Part shown: positions 57,752 through 64,000 of the stretch, one piece after another
Position numbering within the stretch: position 1 is the stretch's first letter
Layout of the letters: the number at the start of each line of letters is the position of its first letter
The notes under the pieces: generated by a model
The model's input: the letters and a program-made list of their open reading frames with translations, nothing else
Databases searched by the model: none
What the model was told of the DNA's origin: nothing
NCBI RefSeq assembly: GCF_000300815.1
Contig: NZ_AMRX01000003.1
Span: 124,001-188,000 of the forward strand
Length of the DNA stretch: 64,000 bases
Reading direction: 5' to 3'
DNA from: Gayadomonas joobiniege G7
GTDB taxonomy: Bacteria; Pseudomonadota; Gammaproteobacteria; Enterobacterales; Alteromonadaceae
Program-made: the position numbers and the translations under genes

Positions 57752-58620
57752 GCAGTATAGAATTTTTTTAGTTTATCAATCAGCCAGTGCATGGCATCAT
57801 CTCGATAGGCTCGATCAGCCATCCAATAAGCATTAATCGGATATTTTTTCAGGCTAATTGGGCTCGATGTAACTTTAAGGTTTAATGAGCTCTGGTATTT
57901 TTCTGGCGCTATCGCTAAGCAAGTCAAAAGTGCGTCCGAGTTGTGAAGTAACGGCAGCGTTGCCCAAAAAGAATCATGGTTTAGTTTTACTAATGTATTC
58001 GCCTGTACCCCAGTCAAATCTGGGTGATCGGCTAGTATATGTGAGTATGTTTGCCACTCAGTTAAATTGGGTTGTTGACTTATGGGGTGATCTTTACGCG
58101 CCAGCAGTGCCCATTTTAGCTCTCCACAATTTAAATGTTCAACCTGGCTACTTTGAAGTTCTAACTCATTAGCAAAGAGCAAATCAGTACGGCAACTTGT
58201 TAAAGCGGATGGGTCTTTATCATGGGTTTCAATATTTATCGTAAGTTCAGGGGCAAGTGCTTTGATTTGTTGAACGAATAAACTCAACTCCCACAAAAAA
58301 ATATCAGGTGCCGTGATATTGATCACCCGTTGAGAGGTTGCTGGCTCAAATGCCTGATTGCTTTCAACAAGCAGTTCTATGTCTGCTAAAATTTGTTGTA
58401 AAGGGCCTCTGAGCGCTTTCGCTTTATCCGTTAACAGCATTTCTCTCCCCTCTCGAATTAATAATGGATCTGAAAAAGTTTCCCGTAACTTTTGTAGCGC
58501 ATGGCTAACTGCCGATTGAGTTCGAAAAAGCCTTAAAGCCGCATTAGAGACAGATTTTTCTGTCAACAAAGCATCTAATGTTTTAAGCAGGTTAAGATCG
58601 ATTTTGGCAAGTTTACTCAT
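57748..58620 (-). CDS. LysR-family transcription regulator
   Basis: N-terminal winged helix-turn-helix (LNLLKTLDALLTEKSVSNAA, RLFRTQSAVSHALQKLRETF) and a periplasmic-binding-like effector domain (about 90-285). 290 aa. It lies 15 bp behind the ABC ATPase gene on the same strand, so it is probably the last gene of the transporter operon, which is unusual since LysR genes are more often divergent from their targets. It likely controls the transporter genes. Confidence 0.9.
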   Translation of the reverse strand: MSKLAKIDLNLLKTLDALLTEKSVSNAALRLFRTQSAVSHALQKLRETFSDPLLIREGREMLLTDKAKALRGPLQQILADIELLVESNQAFEPATSQRVINITAPDIFLWELSLFVQQIKALAPELTINIETHDKDPSALTSCRTDLLFANELELQSSQVEHLNCGELKWALLARKDHPISQQPNLTEWQTYSHILADHPDLTGVQANTLVKLNHDSFWATLPLLHNSDALLTCLAIAPEKYQSSLNLKVTSSPISLKKYPINAYWMADRAYRDDAMHWLIDKLKKFYTA

Positions 58621-58635
58621 AGTTGACCACCTTGC

Positions 58636-59775
58636 TTAAATGAGCATTTCTGCAGGGGTTGTAACTTCCTCCATAGTCACTGTTCTGGGTAGACTTTTAC
58701 CATCCTGAGTAAATAAGTGTGCTTTTTCTGCCAAAATTTTTAAATTTAGGGCGCTACCTTCTTGAACTTTAATTGAGCCAGGAATACTAAATTCCAAGCG
58801 CTCATCGCTGCCATCAAGCGTCGCATGTATATAGGTTAAATGGCCTTGGTATTGCACGTTTTTGATCCAGACCAGTGGGTCGTCATCTGAGCCGACAAAA
58901 ATACTTTCTGCTCGAAAGCCCAGCGTCAGAAGACTACCAGGTGAAATATTGCTAGCGTCCACTCTAATTAAGATTAAAAAACCGTTTAAACTTATTTGTG
59001 CATGCTGTCCTTGTTGTTTGATAAAGGTGACTTTCAGCAGGTTGATTTGGTGTTGTCCGAATGCTTCAGCGGCAAATTGATTGCAAGGGAATTCGTATAG
59101 AGCCAAGGGGGTGTCGACTTGAATGATTTCTCCTTCTCTCATTAACACCACTCGGTCAGCTAGCGCCATGACTTCATCCGCTTCATGGGTAACAAAAATA
59201 CTTGTACATTGATTAAGTTTGTGGTGCCTTTTAACCTCTAACAACATTTGCTGTTTTAGCTTCTGGTCTAGGTTGGAAAAAGGTTCATCTAGCAAAAAAA
59301 CCCCAGGTTTTTTTATCAAGCCTCGCGCCATAGCGACTCTTTGCTGTTCGCCAGTACTCAACTGAGTAGGGTATCGCTCTAACTTATCTTCTATTTGCAA
59401 TTGTTTCGAAATTTGGATCACTTGACGGGCTATTTCGCTCTCATTTTCTCCCCTTACTTGCAGTGGAAACGCGATATTATTAAAAACGTTCATATGTTGA
59501 TATAGCGCGTAATCTTGAAAAATCATGCTGATATTTCTCTGCGATGTCGGTGTTTGGGAGATATCTTGATTATTAAAATATAAGCAGCCTGAATCGGCCT
59601 CAACTAAACCCGCAATAATATTGAGAAGGGTTGACTTACCACAACCAGATGGGCCAAGAATACATAAAAACTCGCCTGAATCGACAGTCAAAGAAATATT
59701 GTTTAATAGCATTTTTCGACTACTATCTGCCGCTGGATGTTTTTTATTGATTTGTTTCAAGCTGACAATTGGCAT
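58636..59775 (-). CDS. ABC importer ATPase, MalK/UgpC type
   Basis: Energising subunit of a CUT1-type sugar importer. Walker A GPSGCGKST, signature LSTGEQQRVAMARG (Thr in place of the first Gly after Ser), Walker B VFLLDEPFSNLD, the switch His in VTHEADEV, and a TOBE-like regulatory C-terminus (about 240-379). 379 aa. Starts one base after the MalG-like permease stop. Confidence 0.92.
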   Translation of the reverse strand: MPIVSLKQINKKHPAADSSRKMLLNNISLTVDSGEFLCILGPSGCGKSTLLNIIAGLVEADSGCLYFNNQDISQTPTSQRNISMIFQDYALYQHMNVFNNIAFPLQVRGENESEIARQVIQISKQLQIEDKLERYPTQLSTGEQQRVAMARGLIKKPGVFLLDEPFSNLDQKLKQQMLLEVKRHHKLNQCTSIFVTHEADEVMALADRVVLMREGEIIQVDTPLALYEFPCNQFAAEAFGQHQINLLKVTFIKQQGQHAQISLNGFLILIRVDASNISPGSLLTLGFRAESIFVGSDDDPLVWIKNVQYQGHLTYIHATLDGSDERLEFSIPGSIKVQEGSALNLKILAEKAHLFTQDGKSLPRTVTMEEVTTPAEMLI

Positions 59776-59776
59776 C

Positions 59777-61093
59777 TTAACTAACCTTTTTCATTAAGCG
59801 ATCAAAGTGCCACTGTTGGTTCATTGTTTGAAACAAGCTACGGCGACAGAAAATAAATAATAACAACATCGGAAACACAGAAATAAAACAAGCAGCTAGC
59901 AAGCTCCCCCAGCTGGTCGACATACCGACAGAGTTGCGTAAAGAAAGTAACCCTAGTGGAAGGGTAAAAGTACTTTCAGGCGCGGTTAACAATATAAAAG
60001 GCCAGAAAAAATCATTCCAAGCACTTTGCACTGTTAATACGGCAACGCTGATTAATGCGGGTTTAGCTTGCGGCAGATAGATGTAACGAAAGATTTGCCA
60101 ATGAGTTGCACCATCCACTCTGGCGGCAAACAATAGGTTTTTGTCCAGTCCATCAAAAAAATGTTTCATTAACAAAACTTGGGCAGACAGTATGCACATT
60201 AAGATAAGTGCCCAAGGAGAGTTTAGTAAGTCAACACTGCTAAACAACATATAATTTGAGATAAATATAGCTTGTGGGGGGATAGCCAAGCTGAATACTA
60301 GCAGAAATATCAGAGGTCGCCGCCCTGAAAATGAATATTTAGATAATAAATAGCCAGCAACGACCGCAATAACCATGCTCAAAATTAATTTACAGATGAC
60401 AATAAATATAGAGTTGTATAACCAGCTGAAAATCAAACTGTGGCCGAGCTCTGGGGCATAAGTTGACTGATTTAAGTCGCGGTAATTATGAAATAGATAG
60501 TTGAATAAGCCAGGGGAGATATTACCCCAGCTAAGTAGTTGGCCGACCTGCTCTATATGGTCCGGTGGCAGGCTATAACTTAAGGCTTCAACGCCATCTG
60601 GTAATTTAATTTGCAGCGGTAGAGTCGCAAAAAATTGCTCACTGATATTTTTTAACTGGATGACAACCTGAAAGGTGTCTTGACTGAGCTGGTCCATTTC
60701 TAGGTGAATTTGGGTTGCTTCGTGTGAGGCAAAATTTGAGCCAGGGCGTTGCAATTGTTGTAACCAATTAGGCGTATTAACCTTGACGCCTATATTGTTT
60801 AGGTCTGGTTTGGTAAGACTACTAATTTGCATTTTAAATTTAATGGAGTGATTTGGCGTAAAGCCACCGGAAAAAGGTGAAAAAGCGCCTTGGTAGCCAG
60901 TGCTAATACTCTGGCCTAAATAACTTAATTTTAAGTAGTTGCTATCTGCTTGTAAGCGACCGGAAGTAGTTCTGACTTCACTTAAACTAGCATACAAGGC
61001 ATAGGTAAAAGTCCCTAATGTCATCAGGGCTATCGCCAAAATGCAGATGAACAAATTAAAGCCACTGGGTTTGATAGTTTTAACGGCTAGCAT
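59777..61093 (-). CDS. MalG-like ABC permease with large extracytoplasmic insertion
   Basis: Second membrane subunit of the importer. After one N-terminal helix (about residues 13-35) there is a soluble loop of about 185 residues, rich in beta-strand-like sequence (FKMQISSLTKPDLNNIGVKV, FQVVIQLKNISEQFFATLPL), before the remaining helices. The BPD_transp_1 part contains the EAA loop AARVDGATHWQIFRYIYLPQAKP. MalG-type permeases are usually 275-300 aa; this is 438 aa. It overlaps the MalF-like gene by 14 bases. Confidence 0.9.
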   Translation of the reverse strand: MLAVKTIKPSGFNLFICILAIALMTLGTFTYALYASLSEVRTTSGRLQADSNYLKLSYLGQSISTGYQGAFSPFSGGFTPNHSIKFKMQISSLTKPDLNNIGVKVNTPNWLQQLQRPGSNFASHEATQIHLEMDQLSQDTFQVVIQLKNISEQFFATLPLQIKLPDGVEALSYSLPPDHIEQVGQLLSWGNISPGLFNYLFHNYRDLNQSTYAPELGHSLIFSWLYNSIFIVICKLILSMVIAVVAGYLLSKYSFSGRRPLIFLLVFSLAIPPQAIFISNYMLFSSVDLLNSPWALILMCILSAQVLLMKHFFDGLDKNLLFAARVDGATHWQIFRYIYLPQAKPALISVAVLTVQSAWNDFFWPFILLTAPESTFTLPLGLLSLRNSVGMSTSWGSLLAACFISVFPMLLLFIFCRRSLFQTMNQQWHFDRLMKKVS

Positions 61094-62132
61094 ATAAACT
61101 CCGATGTTTAAGCAAACGCTTAAGCGGCCAAACGATCAGCGTTAATATAAACAAAAACATAACAACAGCGGCAGCGCTTGCTATGCCTGCGCTAGGGTTC
61201 TGATTTGCTGGAAAAACATGCTGGTAAATATATTGTGCTAACGTGAGCTTAGACTCGATAGGCACAGCGCTGCCTAAAAAAAACACTTGCTCAAAGGTTT
61301 GCATCCCACTGATCAGGCTTAAAATAAGCAAAAGTAGTAGCAGTGGCTCAAGCAAAGGTAAGGTTATCCATTGGTGCATTTGAGCTCGGCTTGCTCCATC
61401 ACAGGCTGCCGCTTGGTATAAGTTGGATGGGATGCTATTGAGTGCGCAAAACAATAATAAACAATACATGGGCACGTTTAACAAGGAGTTCTGGATAATT
61501 ATCAACCAAAGCGGTGGACTTAGCCCTAACCAGCTTTGATAGCTACTTAATAAAGGGTTGCTAGTGAACTTCATACTCGCAGCAGGAATATATTGATATC
61601 CTAAAATGAGTAGTATTATGACTATGCTCCACCGGACAACAGCTTTAAATTTTTTAATCGGTAGTTGAAAGACAACATATAGAATACTAGCCGTCGAAAT
61701 AAACCAAATAGCAAACTCTTTGGGCGCTTGCAAAAAAGTATAAACTGCTTCTGATTGAATCAAAAATAAACAAATAACAGTTAAAGCAGCACTTGAGAAT
61801 AAAGCTGGAAGGTACAAAATTTCTCGGTAAAAGTGATGGCTATGCATATGCTTATGCAAACTCAGCGCAATAAATAAAGCGGCGCTTATTTGGATGATAC
61901 TGCCGATAGTGCTCATCAGTAGGGTATTTATACTTGCTTGCCAAAATACCTCATCAAACATAAGTTGGGCAAAATTATTTAAGCCAACCCAGTTAGGCGC
62001 ATTAAAGAGATTATAACTTTGTAAACTGTACCATATGGTTTTGCCAAACGCGTAGACGATAAACAAACTTAAACTCGCTACAAGTGGCGCTAGCAGTAGC
62101 CAACATAATAAATTGAAATTAAGGCTGCGCAT
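61080..62132 (-). CDS. MalF-like ABC permease
   Basis: First membrane subunit of the importer, 350 aa. About eight hydrophobic segments are seen, two more than the usual six, with the extra ones around residues 140-190. The EAA loop is present but reads YQAAACDGASRAQMHQWITLPLLEP. Overlaps the binding protein gene by 14 bases. Confidence 0.88.
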   Translation of the reverse strand: MRSLNFNLLCWLLLAPLVASLSLFIVYAFGKTIWYSLQSYNLFNAPNWVGLNNFAQLMFDEVFWQASINTLLMSTIGSIIQISAALFIALSLHKHMHSHHFYREILYLPALFSSAALTVICLFLIQSEAVYTFLQAPKEFAIWFISTASILYVVFQLPIKKFKAVVRWSIVIILLILGYQYIPAASMKFTSNPLLSSYQSWLGLSPPLWLIIIQNSLLNVPMYCLLLFCALNSIPSNLYQAAACDGASRAQMHQWITLPLLEPLLLLLLILSLISGMQTFEQVFFLGSAVPIESKLTLAQYIYQHVFPANQNPSAGIASAAAVVMFLFILTLIVWPLKRLLKHRSLYASR

Positions 62133-63387
62133 CTACATAAACCTCCTTGTACATAGCCAAGTAAGCTTTTTGAGCCTCTTGGATAAGTTGTTCAAGGGGA
62201 CGGTTACTTAACATGGCCGATCTAAGGGCTTTATTGATTGGCGCCATCCAAGCACTGCCATACCGTTCAAATTGATAAGGATATAATTGACTCGTCGCTA
62301 AAATGCGGGCGGTAGATTGAAATAGCTGGTTTTCACTCGCTGTGTTGCCGGCTTTAGCCTTCATGATGACTTGATTGCTAGCGGGGAGTGCGACGGCATT
62401 GTTCCAAATAAAGTGCTGTACTTTTTGGCTAGTCAAAATTTGGATAAGTTGCAGGCTTTTATCAAGTTGTGCTGAATTTCTATTCACAGCCCAAGCTACC
62501 GCAAAGATCAAATTGCCGGGTTTCTTTTCTGCAGACGAGACGGGTGGGGCTACGGTGGCAAAATTTAAATTTGGAGCATGAATTTGAATATGCTGATTAA
62601 TCCAAGTACCCTCAACAGAGACGGCAGACAAACCAGAAGTTAGGCAGCCACTGCTCCAAGTATGGCCAACGTTGTTAGGCACAGCGGCAATGCCTTTACG
62701 GACTAAACCGACATAAAAACGGAATGCAGTGATAAAGTTTTCATCTAACTGGGTTTGCCCATTTTCAGTAAATGGCTGCCACCCAGCTGATAGGGCAAAG
62801 GGGGCAAATGATGCATAGTCAGGTGTCAGACATATAGAAATTTGCCCTTTAGGCTTTAAGTGAGCCGCTAGCTTTGCTAGTTTATCCTCTAAACTAGCAA
62901 AGGTTTCTGAATCCGTTAGAAAGGGGACTTTTGCAGCGCGAAACAAGTCCTTATTAAATTGCATTGAGATAGTATTATAGTCTTTAACTATGCCAAAGGT
63001 TTCACCTCGAATAGTAAATAATTGGTTCAATTCAGGATAAATTCTGTTGACCAGTTCGGGCGCACCATAGCTAAAATTATATAATAGATCGAGTTTGGCC
63101 AGTCGATGAATATCTGACACATCAACGTAAAAAACATCTGGGGCTTTGCCAGATGAAAAACGATTCAGTAAAAATGAATTATGGCTGCTTTCTAGCGCTG
63201 TGTAAGCAACTTGAATGTTCGCTTGGGTGAGCTCAGTTGCGACCACGTCAGAGAGAATTTTTTGGATGACTAAGCGGTCAAAGCCACCCCATCCAGAGAG
63301 AACGACAGTTTCAGCCGAAGCTTTTTGGAGCGTGAACAAAAAAATTAAAGGCAAACAAATAGTCAGCGAAAATAAGCTCTTAAACAT
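62119..63387 (-). CDS. Extracellular solute-binding protein of the ABC importer
   Basis: Family 1 (CUT1) binding protein that delivers the ligand to the importer. Signal peptide of about 25 residues ending ASA, then the type II periplasmic-binding fold: FSSGKAPDVFYVDVSDIHRLAKL, GIVKDYNTISMQFNKDLFRAA, WSSGCLTSGLSAVSVEGTW, GNLIFAVAWAVNRNSAQ. 422 aa. The ATG lies only four bases after an 11-bp hairpin arm and has no recognisable Shine-Dalgarno site. The ligand is probably an oligosaccharide, but this cannot be fixed. Confidence 0.88.
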   Translation of the reverse strand: MFKSLFSLTICLPLIFLFTLQKASAETVVLSGWGGFDRLVIQKILSDVVATELTQANIQVAYTALESSHNSFLLNRFSSGKAPDVFYVDVSDIHRLAKLDLLYNFSYGAPELVNRIYPELNQLFTIRGETFGIVKDYNTISMQFNKDLFRAAKVPFLTDSETFASLEDKLAKLAAHLKPKGQISICLTPDYASFAPFALSAGWQPFTENGQTQLDENFITAFRFYVGLVRKGIAAVPNNVGHTWSSGCLTSGLSAVSVEGTWINQHIQIHAPNLNFATVAPPVSSAEKKPGNLIFAVAWAVNRNSAQLDKSLQLIQILTSQKVQHFIWNNAVALPASNQVIMKAKAGNTASENQLFQSTARILATSQLYPYQFERYGSAWMAPINKALRSAMLSNRPLEQLIQEAQKAYLAMYKEVYVDAQP

Positions 63388-63391
63388 GATA

Positions 63392-63435
63392 AACAGGCGT
63401 TCAGCGTGTAATAGAATAACTTTAGAACGCCTGTT
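63392..63435 (-). promoter_or_regulatory. Perfect 11-bp inverted repeat before the binding-protein gene
   Basis: AACAGGCGTTC (63392-63402) and GAACGCCTGTT (63425-63435), 22-base loop. One arm ends four bases before the start codon of the binding protein on the minus strand. It may be a terminator-like attenuator, a translation-blocking hairpin or a regulator site. Confidence 0.6.
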
Positions 63436-63442
63436 GGATAAG

Positions 63443-63455
63443 GTAAAGACTTTAC
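63443..63455. promoter_or_regulatory. 13-bp palindrome in the hydrolase-transporter gap
   Basis: GTAAAGACTTTAC is a perfect palindrome around one central base, between the hydrolase stop and the binding-protein start. Candidate operator, perhaps for the LysR regulator. Confidence 0.4.
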
Positions 63456-63477
63456 TTATGAATTATATGCATAGATG

Positions 63478-64000
63478 TCATAGGCCAGGGATGGCAAGAT
63501 AAACCGTACTCCACAATTGGGCCGCATTTGACTCAGATTTGTGGCCACTAGTCTGCCCAAAGGGGACTATTTCGAATTGACCTTGTTTGTATTCCCATGT
63601 CCATAACTCACTGTTTTTTATATCATCGGTATTTTTAACCACTTGATAGAGTCTTGTTTGTGCGGTTTTAAGCTGCTGCATAATATTTGCCGGTAAGTCC
63701 GAACGTTGTAGCTGCTTGTTGACGCCAGACAGCATTAGAGCTTGTTGCCAAGACCAAACCACAGCACCATGGTAATAGTGGTTTGTGAATATCTCCCGCG
63801 TTTTTTGATTTGCATACACAGGGTTGGCCACCAAAACGCCCGCATCAGTGATTAGACCGTATGGATACGGCTTAAGGGCAGTCTTTAACAAGAGTTTTAA
63901 TTCTTGGGCACTTGGTTGTTGGAATAAAAGTGCAAAACCAACATCCGAATGTATCACTGGCACAGGTGACCCGTCTTCCATCAGTGCCAAAGCGTAAAAG
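63478..64000 (-). CDS. C-terminal part of a probable (alpha/alpha)6-barrel glycoside hydrolase
   Basis: The frame is open to the right edge, so the N-terminus lies outside and only about 174 C-terminal residues are seen. The segment VIHSDVGFALLF, ALKPYPYGLITDAGVLVANP and FTNHYYHGAVVWSWQQALMLSG resembles the C-terminal region of six-hairpin glycosidases such as debranching-enzyme-like or GH63-like proteins; I could not assign a family. It stands 90 bp upstream of, and co-oriented with, the sugar ABC importer genes, so it may process the imported ligand. Confidence 0.6.
   Translation of the reverse strand, partial: FYALALMEDGSPVPVIHSDVGFALLFQQPSAQELKLLLKTALKPYPYGLITDAGVLVANPVYANQKTREIFTNHYYHGAVVWSWQQALMLSGVNKQLQRSDLPANIMQQLKTAQTRLYQVVKNTDDIKNSELWTWEYKQGQFEIVPFGQTSGHKSESNAAQLWSTVYLAIPGL

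Noticed and set aside
1-64000. CRISPR arrays, tRNA or rRNA genes, insertion sequences, prophage or integron features
   Set aside because: I looked for them and found no repeat-spacer pattern, transposase, integrase or tRNA-like sequence.

Overview
The window is chromosomal DNA from a marine-type gammaproteobacterium, most likely order Alteromonadales. Supporting evidence is the low-to-moderate GC content by eye, Shewanella/Alteromonas-like versions of RecA, MutS, Fis, DusB, UbiH/UbiI, OpgGH and a peroxiredoxin-glutaredoxin fusion, an E. coli-like gsp gene order, and a TonB-receptor/phytase pair. The genus cannot be named from the sequence. No tRNA, rRNA, IS element, prophage or CRISPR array was seen.

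Layout. 1-9.56 kb: a type II secretion operon, gspD (5' end outside the window) to gspN, closed by a small lipoprotein gene and a structured terminator region. 9.77-17.15 kb: hrpB, the bifunctional penicillin-binding protein mrcB, a diguanylate cyclase with a degenerate receiver domain, rsuA and a DUF4124 gene. 17.17-22.34 kb (minus strand): dusB-fis, then purH, a periplasmic methyltransferase and purD. 22.6-29.8 kb: a DUF6174-like lipoprotein, opgG-opgH (osmoregulated periplasmic glucans), tpx, a 2-hydroxyacid dehydrogenase and small enzymes. 29.8-34.4 kb: a large lipoprotein with a dehydrogenase propeller, cytochrome c and discoidin domain, a glutathionyl-hydroquinone reductase, and divergently a peroxiredoxin-glutaredoxin fusion. 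34.5-44.5 kb: folD, mutS, pncC, recA with a classical SOS promoter, a 6S RNA gene on the minus strand (not an ORF), and ygfB-pepP-ubiH-ubiI. 44.6-50.8 kb: nrtS and a cluster of c-di-GMP genes, two of them with destroyed GGDEF motifs, plus an AraC regulator. 51.1-55.9 kb: a TonB-dependent receptor followed by a secreted dual-domain beta-propeller phytase, preceded by a good Pho box. 56-57.8 kb: ybaK, a YqaB-like HAD phosphatase and a DUF924 gene. 57.7-64 kb (minus strand): a sugar-type ABC importer (binding protein, two unusual permeases, ATPase) co-oriented with a LysR regulator and, upstream, a probable glycoside hydrolase cut by the window edge.

The most interesting points are the Pho-box-controlled phytate module, the 6S RNA placed between recA and ygfB without its usual fau and zapA neighbours, the MalG-like permease with a very large extracytoplasmic insertion and its hairpin-embedded binding-protein start, the c-di-GMP cluster mixing active and dead GGDEF domains, and the methyltransferase wedged behind a terminator between purH and purD.

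All calls come from reading motifs and gene order; no database search was run.
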